DNA of 64,000 bases from Nitrospira sp. CG24D (GTDB taxonomy: Bacteria; Nitrospirota; Nitrospiria; Nitrospirales; Nitrospiraceae). The position numbers and the translations under genes were made by a program. The notes below the pieces were generated by a model. That model was given only the letters and a program-made list of their open reading frames with translations. It did not search any database and was not told the DNA's origin. Within the stretch, counting starts at the first letter, position 1, and each line of letters begins with the position of its first letter. Location: assembly GCA_002869855.2 (NCBI GenBank), contig NEWQ02000023.1, forward strand, positions 181,462 through 245,461. The letters are read 5' to 3'. Shown piece by piece: positions 8,701 through 18,117 of this stretch.

Positions 8701-9382
8701 GATAAAGTCCTCAACCATTCGTTTGCTGATCGTCGATGACCACGAAGTGGTTCGAATCGGGCTCGGCGCCGTGCTCGATCTCACGCCGGGCATGAAAGTC
8801 GTCGGCCAAGCCAGGAGTAAGGCCGATGCCATCATGCAATGCCGGCGCACGAAGGCGGACGTCGTGCTGCTCGACATCCGCCTGCCGGACGGCAGCGGAA
8901 TTGAGGCCGCTCGCGAGATCCTGTCGGCCCACCCGAATATCCGCATTCTGTTCCTGACCAGCTTCGCCGACGAACACACCGTCCTTGAAGCGATCCTGTC
9001 CGGCGCCCAGGGCTATGTGCTGAAAGACATTGCCTCCGCCGCGCTGATCCGCGCCATCAAGACCGTCGCCGCAGGACAACCCTTGATCGACCCACGCCTA
9101 TCCACCCACACGCTCTCGTGGATGAAGAATTTGCCGGCCGGCCAGCCCTCTGCCAAACGATCGCTGCTCTCCCCCCAAGAGCAGCGCATCCTGCCCCATG
9201 TCGCCGGAGGCCTCACCAACAAAGAGATCGCGCAACGCTTGGATCTGAGTGAGAAAACCGTGAAAAATTATCTGGCGAACATTTACTCTAAGCTCCAGAT
9301 CGGACGGCGGTCTCAGGTCGCTGCCATGTACGCCGGGAGTTTCAAAGGCTCCGGACCTCCACTCGCCTCCAAATCTTCGTAA
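8690..9382 (+). CDS. NarL/FixJ family response regulator
   Basis: 230 residues from ATG 8690, which overlaps the kinase stop by 11 bases; the open frame extends further upstream but only as a shadow of the kinase. The receiver has the acidic pair in LLIVDDHEV, phospho-acceptor Asp in VVLLDIRLPDG, Thr/Ser region FLTSF and Lys in VLKDIAS. The output domain is a LuxR-type helix-turn-helix (LSPQEQRILPHVAGGLTNKEIAQRLDLSEKTVKNYLANIYSKLQI). It is almost certainly the cognate partner of the preceding NarX-class kinase. GGAG lies seven bases before the ATG. Confidence 0.95.
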   Translation: MPAKIKSSTIRLLIVDDHEVVRIGLGAVLDLTPGMKVVGQARSKADAIMQCRRTKADVVLLDIRLPDGSGIEAAREILSAHPNIRILFLTSFADEHTVLEAILSGAQGYVLKDIASAALIRAIKTVAAGQPLIDPRLSTHTLSWMKNLPAGQPSAKRSLLSPQEQRILPHVAGGLTNKEIAQRLDLSEKTVKNYLANIYSKLQIGRRSQVAAMYAGSFKGSGPPLASKSS

Positions 9383-9589
9383 GACACTATCCGCCGGCAC
9401 AGACCAGCCTTAAGATTGTTCGAAAGACACCGATACAGATTGGTCACGACCGGACAACATGTTTGGCGCCTCCGTCCCTACGATCCTCACCAGCCCGCGC
9501 GGCGGTCGCCGCGTCAAGTTTGTCCAGCTGCAATCCGAAGAAGATGTGGATCTCCGCAGCAATCCTTCTATCTCCGCCCCGAGGACGCC

Positions 9590-12500
9590 ATGTTCGATTT
9601 GTCGCGGTTCCGGCTCCAAGACATGACCGCCTGCAGTGCCGCCTTGCGACAACTCGGCACCGGCGCGGTCTCCATCGAAGCCGCAGCGGACAGGATCACA
9701 CGATATCTCTATACAAACCTCACCACCGGACCTGATGAAGACCCGGCTTGCGCCCTCGTGCGACTGTTCAAAACCCAGCCCTACAATCGACTCACTCCCG
9801 AGCTGCAAGGACTCGTCGATACACGCCTGGGAAACAAGCCCACGAATCTTGAGATGAAATGCCTGACGCTGCTGGCCAGCACGGGCGAGGTTTCTGGCTG
9901 GAACGACCCTGCCCGTTCCAGCCGCTTTCGCGTCATCCCGCTGGACGGCCCGGAAGCCCTGGCGCACCTGCCCATGTTCTCGCAACTCTTCGCACAGTTT
10001 CACATCGACCTGCCATTTCTTGAAAACGCCAGCTCCTCCCTGTTGATGGATCACTACGCCACGACCTTCAACACGTTTTATGTCCCGCACGCTTTGGATA
10101 GTCCCTATGTGCCGGGACAACAGGACTTCGTCATCCCCTTCGGCGTGCAATCGGTCCTCGGATGCGGGGGCATGCTGCCGACCGGCGAAATGTTTGCGGT
10201 CATCCTCTTTGCCAAAGTCGCAACACCACAAGAAACTGCCGATCTGTTCAAAGCATTCGCTCTTTCAGCCAAACTGGCTCTTTCGCCATTCGAACACGCG
10301 CACCTGGTTCTGCCCACCGCCCACACGACTTCCCGAAGCGCCCCACCGGACACGACCGATACCATCGCCGCCTTACGCGACCGAGTGGCCACGCTTGAAG
10401 CGAACCTGGCCGTGCAAGAACACGCTGTTGAAATCCAATCCGACCGGCTCGAAGCCAACCTGACAGAAGCAATCAGGCAGGGACAGGAACTGCAGAAACA
10501 CAGCGCGCGTTTTGAAACCCTTTCGGCCACCTCACCGGTCGGCATCTTTGAAACCGACCCAGACGGAAGTTGTCTCTACACCAATACGACCTGGCAAACC
10601 ATCGCAGGGCTCCCCCTCGTAGACACCCTGGGTGACGGGTGGAGTCGAGCGATCTTGGAGGAGGATCGCCCTCGGGTGTTTGCCGCCTGGAATCAGACCG
10701 CGAAAACAGGCGGGGAATTATCCCTTGAATTCAGGATGCAACGGCCCGACGGCACGATTCGTTGGGTCCACGCCCGCTCGCGCCCGCTGAAGGATGCCGG
10801 AAACCAGATAATTCGCCACATTGGTACGACGGAAGACATCACCGAACGAATGATCGCCGCAGCCGCGTTACGGGAAAGTCAGCAGCGGTTTGATCTGGCG
10901 GTGCAGGGATCGCAAACCGGAATCTGGGACTGGGACCTACGCACCAATCAAGTCTATTTCTCGCCCATCTGGAAACAGCAACTCGGTTACGAAGATCATG
11001 ATCTAGAGGGACGGTACGAAAACTGGGAAGGCCGCCTTCATCCAGAAGATCGTGCCCGTGCCCTTTCAACAGTGCGCGCCTATCTGTCAGGGCAGGCCCC
11101 AGCTTTTGAGCTTGAATACCGGCTCCGCCATAAAAACGGCTCCTACCGTTGGATTCTGGCACGCGGGATCTCGATTCAGGATGAACAAGGCAAGCCCTAT
11201 CGTATGGCCGGTTCACACGTTGATATCACCGACCGCAAACAGGCCGACGCAGACCGGCAAGAACAAACGCAACGCCTCCACGCCATCCTCGACCATGCAG
11301 TCGACGGCATCATTACCATCAACGAACGTGGGCAGATCGAGTCCTTCAACCCTGCCGCCGAACGCCTGTTCGGCTATACCGCCGCTGAGGCGATCGGCCA
11401 GAACGTGAAAATGTTGATGCCCGAGCCCTATCACTCCGAACACGACGGCTATCTCGCCAACTATCGGCAAACTCGACAGGCCAAGATTATCGGCATTGGC
11501 CGCGAAGTGCTCGGCCGCCGCAAGGACGGATCGGTCTTTCCGTTAGAGCTCGGCGTCAGCGAAACTCGGATCGGTTCCCGGTGCCTGTTCACCGGCATTG
11601 TGCGCGATATTTCGGCCGAAAAACTTCGCCGTGCTGAGATGCAAAGCATGCTCTTGGCGATCCATACAGCGCAGGCCATCGCTGAATTCGCCCTCGACGG
11701 GACCATTCTCACCGCCAACGAAAACTTTCTGGCGCTCATGGGCTACAGCCTCTCAGAGATCCAGGGCCGGCACCATCGGCTCTTCTGCAATCCAGCCTAC
11801 GTCGCCAGCCTGGAGTATCAGCGCTTCTGGGATAAACTCAAACGGGGCGAACCTGACGCTGGCGTCTATCCGCGAATCGACAAACGCGGCAACCACGTGT
11901 GGATTCAATCCTCGTACAGCCCCATCTTCGATGCCACCGGCGCCCCCTATAAGATCGTTAAGTTCGCCACCGACATCACCAAACGCAAGCAGACGGAATC
12001 GACCCGGTTCCGGCTGCAACAGGCCATCAACCATGCGCAGGACGGCATGGCCCTGTTCGACGAAGCCGGCCAATTCACCTACATGAACCCGGCCTATGCA
12101 TCAATCTATGGCTATGCCGTCGATGACCTGCTCGGCAAGAGCTGGACCCAGCTGTATCCGGAAGAATGGGCGGCGATGATCGAGCAGATGTATCTCCCGA
12201 TGCTGCGCTCAGAAGGCCAATGGCAAGGGGAGGTGGTCGGGAAGAAGCAGTCGGGCGGCGCCTTCCACGTCGATCTTTCTCTGACTCTGCTGGAAGAACC
12301 CGGCACGGGGCGACAAACCATCCTCTGTACCTGCCGGGATATTTCACTCCGCAAACAGATGGAGCATGATCTCATCACCGCGAAGGAGGCCGCCGAGGCC
12401 GGCATTCGGGCAAAATCTGAATTCCTCGCGACCATGAGCCATGAAATTCGCACGCCGATGAATGGCGTCCTTGGTATGACCGACCTGTTGATCGACACCA

Positions 12501-13999
12501 CCCTGACAACTGAACAACGGGAATTTGTTCATACGCTCCGGCATTCCGGCGAATCGCTCATGCGGATCATCAATGACATCCTGGACTTTTCGAAAATCGA
12601 AGCCGGAAAGCTCACGATCGAAACCCTCCCGTTTGACTTGCGCCTGACCATTGAGGATACGCTGGATCTCCTCGCTCCCACGGCACAGGCGAAGCATCTT
12701 GAATTGGTGGGACTCATCGATGCGCAGGCCCCCAATGCCGTGATCGGAGACCCGGGACGCATCCGCCAGATCCTCACGAATCTCATCGGCAACGCCATCA
12801 AGTTTACCGATCGAGGAGAAGTCTTGGTGCAGATCCTCAAAGCCGAGGAAGATACGTCGTCCGTGCTTCTGCGTTTTGAAATCGTCGACACCGGCGTGGG
12901 GTTGACCGAAGAGGCCAAGGCGAAACTCTTTCAATCCTTCACGCAGGCCGATAGCTCGACGGCTCGGAAGTATGGCGGAACCGGCCTGGGCCTCGCCATC
13001 TGCAAGCGCCTGACCGAACTCATGGGCGGCCAGATCGGGATTCAGTCCTTTCCTGGAGCGGGTACCTGCGTGTGGTTTACCATCCGCCTGCGCACACAAG
13101 CCGATACGCCATCGCTCCCGGCGCCGGCAATCGTCGAAAGCCTGCGCGGGCTGCGCATCTGTCTGATCGACGATAATGCGACGAATCGAAGTCTGCTTCA
13201 GTACCACGCGTGCGACTGGAAGATGCACTACGAGAGCGCGGAGGATGGCCCATCAGCGTTGGCCTTGATCCGCCGGGCCGCCGCCGAAGGGAAGCCCTTC
13301 GACCTGGCCATTCTCGACATGCATATGCCCGGCATGGATGGGCTTGAACTCGGGCGTGCGATCAGAGGCGATGCGAATCTCAACGGCACGCGGCTCGTGC
13401 TGCTGACCTCGTTGGGCCGCCGGGGCGATGCCAAACTGGCCCACTCAGCCGGATTTTCCGGTTATCTCACCAAGCCGGTCCGCAAAGCCCATCTGTATGA
13501 TTGTCTGCGCCTCGTCATGGGACAAGCACCGGTATCTCACCGGGTTAGCCAGGCCGCTCCAGCCGAGACGCCCCTCATCACACGTCATCAGGTCGCGGAG
13601 GTGACCGCGCACATCCGTCTGTTGGTCGTGGACGACAACCCCATCAATCAGAAAGTCGCGGTGAAGATGCTGGAGAAACTCGGCCATCGGGTCGATGTGG
13701 CGAGCAACGGGAATGAGGCGCTCGCAGCCCTGACCCGCCATCACTACAATCTGGTGTTTATGGATTGTCAGATGCCCGAATTGGACGGATTTGAAACGAC
13801 GAAAATGATCCGCACGCATGAGCAGCCGGGCTGTCATATTCCCATCATTGCCATGACCGCCAACGCGATGCAGGGTGACCGTGAACACTGCCTAGCCTCC
13901 GGCATGGATGACTTTGTGAGCAAACCGGTCAAGAGTCAGGATCTCACGAAAGTGCTGACTCAATGGCTGAGCCTATCTGATGACCGCGCTGCGGCCTAA
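9590..13999 (+). CDS. Hybrid sensor histidine kinase with five PAS domains and two receivers
   Basis: 1469 residues from ATG 9590 ([22 protein letters not shown]). The frame is open back to 9416, but that part is proline/arginine-rich and lacks homology signs. Order: an N-terminal GAF-sized domain without a name I recognise (1-230), a coiled coil (around 260-310), five PAS units, HisKA with His951 in [19 protein letters not shown], HATPase_c, receiver 1 with Asp1243 ([10 protein letters not shown]), and receiver 2 with Asp1392 ([10 protein letters not shown]). The third PAS closely resembles the FixL haem PAS: His618 in EHDGY and Arg638 in IIGIGR are exactly 20 residues apart, as the FixL haem ligand and distal arginine are. 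The fourth resembles aerotaxis-type PAS. It likely senses oxygen or redox. Confidence 0.9.
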   Translation: MFDLSRFRLQDMTACSAALRQLGTGAVSIEAAADRITRYLYTNLTTGPDEDPACALVRLFKTQPYNRLTPELQGLVDTRLGNKPTNLEMKCLTLLASTGEVSGWNDPARSSRFRVIPLDGPEALAHLPMFSQLFAQFHIDLPFLENASSSLLMDHYATTFNTFYVPHALDSPYVPGQQDFVIPFGVQSVLGCGGMLPTGEMFAVILFAKVATPQETADLFKAFALSAKLALSPFEHAHLVLPTAHTTSRSAPPDTTDTIAALRDRVATLEANLAVQEHAVEIQSDRLEANLTEAIRQGQELQKHSARFETLSATSPVGIFETDPDGSCLYTNTTWQTIAGLPLVDTLGDGWSRAILEEDRPRVFAAWNQTAKTGGELSLEFRMQRPDGTIRWVHARSRPLKDAGNQIIRHIGTTEDITERMIAAAALRESQQRFDLAVQGSQTGIWDWDLRTNQVYFSPIWKQQLGYEDHDLEGRYENWEGRLHPEDRARALSTVRAYLSGQAPAFELEYRLRHKNGSYRWILARGISIQDEQGKPYRMAGSHVDITDRKQADADRQEQTQRLHAILDHAVDGIITINERGQIESFNPAAERLFGYTAAEAIGQNVKMLMPEPYHSEHDGYLANYRQTRQAKIIGIGREVLGRRKDGSVFPLELGVSETRIGSRCLFTGIVRDISAEKLRRAEMQSMLLAIHTAQAIAEFALDGTILTANENFLALMGYSLSEIQGRHHRLFCNPAYVASLEYQRFWDKLKRGEPDAGVYPRIDKRGNHVWIQSSYSPIFDATGAPYKIVKFATDITKRKQTESTRFRLQQAINHAQDGMALFDEAGQFTYMNPAYASIYGYAVDDLLGKSWTQLYPEEWAAMIEQMYLPMLRSEGQWQGEVVGKKQSGGAFHVDLSLTLLEEPGTGRQTILCTCRDISLRKQMEHDLITAKEAAEAGIRAKSEFLATMSHEIRTPMNGVLGMTDLLIDTTLTTEQREFVHTLRHSGESLMRIINDILDFSKIEAGKLTIETLPFDLRLTIEDTLDLLAPTAQAKHLELVGLIDAQAPNAVIGDPGRIRQILTNLIGNAIKFTDRGEVLVQILKAEEDTSSVLLRFEIVDTGVGLTEEAKAKLFQSFTQADSSTARKYGGTGLGLAICKRLTELMGGQIGIQSFPGAGTCVWFTIRLRTQADTPSLPAPAIVESLRGLRICLIDDNATNRSLLQYHACDWKMHYESAEDGPSALALIRRAAAEGKPFDLAILDMHMPGMDGLELGRAIRGDANLNGTRLVLLTSLGRRGDAKLAHSAGFSGYLTKPVRKAHLYDCLRLVMGQAPVSHRVSQAAPAETPLITRHQVAEVTAHIRLLVVDDNPINQKVAVKMLEKLGHRVDVASNGNEALAALTRHHYNLVFMDCQMPELDGFETTKMIRTHEQPGCHIPIIAMTANAMQGDREHCLASGMDDFVSKPVKSQDLTKVLTQWLSLSDDRAAA

Positions 14000-14005
14000 A
14001 CTGCG

Positions 14006-14659
14006 ATGACAGACCACGCACCAACGTCCATTCTGCTGCTCGGGTCCGGAGTCCCTCTCGCCGAAACTCTCGACGCGTGGCTGCACGCACAGTTTGCCGC
14101 CCCTCTGGAAATCGCGTCCGTTCACACAGTCCCTGAGGTGCTGGCCTATCTCCAATCTCATCGAGTCGACCTGGTTCTCGTGGATGAAGCAGCGGCGCGG
14201 AATGAGCTGCGCACGATCCACACCGTCTCGCCTGCCACCGCGATCATTGCGCTGGCAATCGGGACGGAGGCATCTGCCCTGCTGTGCCCGCTTCGACAAG
14301 GGGCTCACGAAGTGCTGTCCCTGCGCCCATCGGCAGAACCGGATCATGCCCGCACGATCGAGCGGGCGCTGGCCCGCGTCAACGGGCGGCCCGGCATTCT
14401 CAAAGAGCGGGCGACTCGTGTGTGTGAAGTCCAGCCATCGTCTCGACTGATCCACGACCTGAACAATCTCCTCACCTCCATCAATGGGTTCGCCGACCTC
14501 GTGCTCGCTCAGCTCCCAACCGATAACCCGGCGCGCATGGGGGCCGAGCAAATTCGCCTGGCCGGGAGACGCGCCGCGACGCTGCTCAAGACTCACCCTC
14601 CGGCAGCGCCGGTTTCACCTTCTTCCGCAACACAATCCATCGCCGCCCGAGCTGCCTAG
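14006..14659 (+). CDS. Receiver-like protein with isolated DHp (no ATPase domain)
   Basis: 217 residues, six bases after the hybrid kinase and so probably co-transcribed. The first 125 residues look like a divergent receiver (LILLGSG at the usual acidic pocket, LVLVDEAAA for the acceptor Asp). The C-terminal part contains RLIHDLNNLLTSINGFADLVL, the H-[DE]-x-N-N phospho-acceptor helix of hybrid kinases, with His150, and then stops with no HATPase domain. It could act as a phosphotransfer partner or be the remnant of a kinase. The acidic pair that binds Mg in receivers appears to be missing, so the receiver may be inactive. Confidence 0.65.
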   Translation: MTDHAPTSILLLGSGVPLAETLDAWLHAQFAAPLEIASVHTVPEVLAYLQSHRVDLVLVDEAAARNELRTIHTVSPATAIIALAIGTEASALLCPLRQGAHEVLSLRPSAEPDHARTIERALARVNGRPGILKERATRVCEVQPSSRLIHDLNNLLTSINGFADLVLAQLPTDNPARMGAEQIRLAGRRAATLLKTHPPAAPVSPSSATQSIAARAA

Positions 14660-14700
14660 GGGGCACTCCTCCGGACAACGCTGAACTTTCCTCGTCCGAA

Positions 14701-14729
14701 TTGACAGGTCGTACGACGCACTTTAGGAT
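14701..14729 (+). promoter_or_regulatory. Sigma70-type promoter for yqhA
   Basis: TTGACA at 14701-14706, 17-base spacer, TAGGAT at 14724-14729; predicted start near 14736, giving a leader of about 40 bases before the GAGGAGG ribosome site of the next gene. Confidence 0.55.
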
Positions 14730-14778
14730 ACCTGCACACATTGCCCCCAGTGGGCGCTTGAATGGTTGAGGAGGCTTG

Positions 14779-15345
14779 ATGTCCAGCGAGCATGCGTCCC
14801 CGTCCCACCAGCCGACACGATCGCACCGGTCCCCGGTTGCTCAGATTGAACATGTCTTTGAACTCGTCGTCTTTGCCAGCCGCTGGGTCCAGGCCCCCCT
14901 CTATGGCGGGCTTATCATCGCGGAGCTGCTCTACGCATACAAATTCCTCATCGAGCTGTGGGAGATGGTCCGACACATCAATCAGCAGGAAGAAACCATC
15001 TTCATGCTGGGCGTCTTGGGATTGATCGATGTCACGATGGTGGCGAATCTGCTCACCATGGTCATCATCGGCGGCTACGCCACATTCGTCAGCAAATTGG
15101 ATCTGGAAGAGCATCCGGATCGCCCGGACTGGCTGACCCACATCGATCCCGGCACGATCAAGATCAAGCTGGCCGCCTCGCTGATCGGTATTTCCAGCAT
15201 CCATTTGCTCAAATCGTTTGTCGATATCGCGAACGAGAATCCCGAGCACATCAAGTGGAAAATCTTCATCCATATGACCTTCCTCGGCTCCGCCATCCTC
15301 CTAGCCTGGACGGACAAGATCATGCAGAGAGATAAAAAGCACTGA
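14779..15345 (+). CDS. yqhA: UPF0114 / YqhA family membrane protein
   Basis: 188 residues from ATG 14779, with GAGGAGG upstream. Membrane segments are visible at about 38-60 (APLYGGLIIAELLYAYKFLIELW), 75-100 (GVLGLIDVTMVANLLTMVIIGGYATFV) and at the C terminus (IFIHMTFLGSAILLAWTDKIM). The sequence LTHIDPGTIKIKLAASLIGISSIHLLKSF is characteristic of the UPF0114/YqhA family of inner-membrane proteins, whose function is unknown. It has its own promoter and is not obviously part of the kinase operon. Confidence 0.88.
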   Translation: MSSEHASPSHQPTRSHRSPVAQIEHVFELVVFASRWVQAPLYGGLIIAELLYAYKFLIELWEMVRHINQQEETIFMLGVLGLIDVTMVANLLTMVIIGGYATFVSKLDLEEHPDRPDWLTHIDPGTIKIKLAASLIGISSIHLLKSFVDIANENPEHIKWKIFIHMTFLGSAILLAWTDKIMQRDKKH

Positions 15346-15555
15346 TCCGGTATCGAAACCCTACAGAGCTGTATCACTCCCGACCCATTGTTGAAGGCCC
15401 TGGTCGATCTGCACGGAACCGTGCCGGTGAAAACCTGACTTTCCGGTCTTTGCGCCGAGACGCATCAGGGCATAGCCCTTGCGAACCTCTTCGTCTCATC
15501 TGTGACCATGCCCCCATTCTTACACTCTTCTTACACTCTGCGATTGGAGACAATC

Positions 15556-16605
15556 ATGCGTCGCCTTGGTTTCGTCACGCTCCTGACGCTTCCGCTTCTG
15601 ACCGCCTGCACATCGTCGCTCATCGATCTGCGGGAGAATCTCGATGTGCATCGGTCCTCGTTTGAAGAAAAGCTCGCGGGCGACTCCGTGAAGGTTGAAC
15701 GATTCCGTACCTGTATCCAACAAGCCCATGATGGCAGCAACCTGCCGCTCAGTACCCCTGCAACACGAACGGCCATGTCGCCCGTCATGATCGGCGGCAG
15801 ACTCCGGGCGCCTGTGCAGACGTTGGTTGAACGGATTCTCGATCGAACCGGAGGCAACGCGGCATCCTTAAGTGTCCTTTCCGATATGGCAGGCGATTTC
15901 GCTGACCCTTCTCGTCGCAAATTGGATCTGGACAAACTCCGCCTGCTCACCGACGCAATCCGCCATTGGCAGGCCCATCTCGATTTCGATGAAGACGCGT
16001 TGGCACGAGACACCTCGCTCTTTGCTCAATTACTCCTCGCCTACAACCAGGCCTACTTCGGCGACGTGCGATATGCCCTCGCCCCCGACACCGCCTCGGG
16101 AAGAGTGCGCGGGATTGTCCAAGTCGCCTCGCGAGGGTTTGTAGACCGCAGTGGAAACACGGTTCGGTTTCCCGGCCTCTCCGCCACCGCGCAGGTTGAC
16201 GCGATTCCTACCGTTGAACTGACAACGACTCCCATCAACTCTCAACGGGTCAGCGCCGACCTCGCCCGCTTGTTTCTCGAAGCCTTCTTCGATGCCGCCT
16301 TCCGTGTTCCGGCCGTGCAACAGGCGACGGCCCTCCGTCTGCCGACGGCGGCCTCCCCCTATCCGGCTTTCGATCCGTCTCACCCGCCCATCTCGCTTGA
16401 AGCTCTGGCCACCGTGACGCGCCAGGCGATCAGAACCGAAGCCATCGTCACATCGCTGGTCGGGAAAGCGGCTCGGGGCGGGAGTCTGTTCGGGACAAAC
16501 AACGAAACCATCGCTGCCACCCTCGAAACGGCCGCGGGGGTTTTTGCAAAGAAACTCGTCGAGCACGAAGGCTTCTGCTATTTTCAAGTCATACAGCATC
16601 CCTAA
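15556..16605 (+). CDS. Putative lipoprotein of unknown function
   Basis: 349 residues from ATG 15556 (MRRLGFVTLLTLPLLTAC), where a type II signal peptide with lipobox LTAC ends at Cys18. The mature part is helical and soluble, with no domain I recognise; the region VDAIPTVELTTTPINSQRVSADLARLFLEAFFDAAFRVPAV is the most distinctive. It lies 41 bases upstream of a lipoprotein patatin and reads in the same direction, so the two may be made together and act at the same membrane. An in-frame ATG at 15502 is less likely as the start because it would bury the signal peptide. Confidence 0.6.
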   Translation: MRRLGFVTLLTLPLLTACTSSLIDLRENLDVHRSSFEEKLAGDSVKVERFRTCIQQAHDGSNLPLSTPATRTAMSPVMIGGRLRAPVQTLVERILDRTGGNAASLSVLSDMAGDFADPSRRKLDLDKLRLLTDAIRHWQAHLDFDEDALARDTSLFAQLLLAYNQAYFGDVRYALAPDTASGRVRGIVQVASRGFVDRSGNTVRFPGLSATAQVDAIPTVELTTTPINSQRVSADLARLFLEAFFDAAFRVPAVQQATALRLPTAASPYPAFDPSHPPISLEALATVTRQAIRTEAIVTSLVGKAARGGSLFGTNNETIAATLETAAGVFAKKLVEHEGFCYFQVIQHP

Positions 16606-16646
16606 CCGCTCAATATCAGCGCATATGACGAACTGACGAGGACGCA

Positions 16647-18083
16647 ATGACACGCACTCTCTCATTCAGCCTGAGCCTGGGATGCCTTCTCGCTCTCAGC
16701 GGGTGTTTTGCCAAGATCCACCAACTCCCCGCTCATACCGACCAGCATTCGCCGGTTTTTGCCCCGTTGCCCGATCGGGACACACTGGTCGGCCTTGCCG
16801 TATCGGGCGGCGGAAGTCGCGCCGCCACGTTCGCCGCCGGCACGCTGGAGGCTCTGGCGAATGTCCGCTTCATGGAGGGTGGACAGGAACGCAGCGTCCT
16901 GGAAGCGGTCACCCATATGTCGAGCGTCTCGGGCGGGAGTCTGGCGACGGCCTATTACGCCGTCAAGAAACCGGCAAAGACGGAACCCCTGTTTGCCGGC
17001 CGGCAACTGTCTCCCGTCTATCGACAGTTTTTCGCCCGCTTCAAAGACGACATGCAGAAGAACTTTCAGACCCGGGCACTGGGGCGCCAAGTGCTGAATT
17101 TCCGGGTGGCCAACCCGACGAAGTTCGCTCATTCGTTCGCCGACGTCTGGGATGCCAACTTCTTCGACGAGATCACCTTTGCCGGATTGTATGAGCGGAC
17201 CCGGCAAGGAGATGCGCCCCAGATCATGCTGAACGGCACGATGTACAACTCAGGCCGCCGGCTCGTGCTGACCACGCTGGCCCCGGCGGACTTTGCCTAC
17301 GATTTCACCGCAGAGTTGCGCGCCAAGCTGATCGCCAAGGGACTCCAGTTCACCCCGGAAGGCAAGGCCAGCTTCGACCGAAGCGTGGATCGGGCCAAGA
17401 ACCAGTTCCTCCCGTTAACAGTGGAAGACCTCGGCGGTGATCACCGCACGCTGCCGGTGTCGCTCGCCGTGGCCACCTCCGCCTCATTTCCACCGGTGGT
17501 CGGACCGGTGACCTATCAGACAGCGGGATCCTCATCGTATACCCACGTCGGCGACGGCGGCCTCTTCGACAACCTCGGCACGGAATCACTGACCACCCTT
17601 TTCCTGAACAAGTTGAATCCGGCTCACCCGAAAATTCGACGCGGGCTGATCCTCGTCATCGACACCTCCTATCCCTTCGATGAGGGGGCAGCCGACCTCG
17701 GCAGGAGCGAAAAAGGGTTTGAAGTATTTATCGACGATCCGTCCCGGATTGTCGGCATCATGGAAGAACGGGCCAACGCCTATCAGGCGATGATCTGGCA
17801 CAGCCTCCGGACAGAAGGTGTCCTCCTCCCCGACTACGATCACCTGAAACTCATCATCCTCCGGCATACCGACGCCGAGTGGACGAAAGACGAGCCGATC
17901 CCCGCCGGATGTCCCTCCGGCCTGACTCCGGCTGACGTCAAACGGATTCTCCGGCAAGTTCCGACTCTCTTTAAGATCGACGAGGATTGCCACGCGCCGC
18001 TGCTGATTGCAGCAGCCAAGAAAGTCGTCGAGAAACAGCAGGACCGGATCGTAAAGTTTTTAGAGTCCGCACCGCCGCGTTGA
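16647..18083 (+). CDS. Patatin-like phospholipase, lipoprotein
   Basis: 478 residues. A lipoprotein signal ends at the lipobox LSGC (Cys21). The catalytic domain follows: oxyanion glycines SGGGSRAA (53-60), nucleophile Ser95 in SSVSGGS, and the dyad aspartate Asp303 in VGDGGLFDN. Patatin enzymes hydrolyse acyl esters of phospholipids with this Ser-Asp dyad. A lipid anchor would hold it at the inner face of the outer membrane or the periplasmic face of the inner membrane. It is followed after 34 bases by a second patatin gene, an unusual tandem. ATG 16647 is preceded by GACGAGGACGC, a weak ribosome site. Confidence 0.88.
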   Translation: MTRTLSFSLSLGCLLALSGCFAKIHQLPAHTDQHSPVFAPLPDRDTLVGLAVSGGGSRAATFAAGTLEALANVRFMEGGQERSVLEAVTHMSSVSGGSLATAYYAVKKPAKTEPLFAGRQLSPVYRQFFARFKDDMQKNFQTRALGRQVLNFRVANPTKFAHSFADVWDANFFDEITFAGLYERTRQGDAPQIMLNGTMYNSGRRLVLTTLAPADFAYDFTAELRAKLIAKGLQFTPEGKASFDRSVDRAKNQFLPLTVEDLGGDHRTLPVSLAVATSASFPPVVGPVTYQTAGSSSYTHVGDGGLFDNLGTESLTTLFLNKLNPAHPKIRRGLILVIDTSYPFDEGAADLGRSEKGFEVFIDDPSRIVGIMEERANAYQAMIWHSLRTEGVLLPDYDHLKLIILRHTDAEWTKDEPIPAGCPSGLTPADVKRILRQVPTLFKIDEDCHAPLLIAAAKKVVEKQQDRIVKFLESAPPR

Positions 18084-18117
18084 CACCATCGATCACTCGA
18101 AGCGGACACGACAGGCC

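Noticed and set aside
8740..8765. T-loop-like string GGTTCGAATC suggesting a tRNA
   Set aside because: It lies inside the response regulator coding sequence (DDHEVVRIG), and no acceptor stem or anticodon arm surrounds it.
9459..9626. 55-codon open frame before the hybrid kinase (starts MFGASVPTIL)
   Set aside because: No ribosome-binding site, overlaps the kinase start in another frame, and its composition shows no clear protein character.
15411..15424. GCACGG/CCGTGC dyad after yqhA as terminator
   Set aside because: Two-base loop and no T-tract; too weak to annotate.
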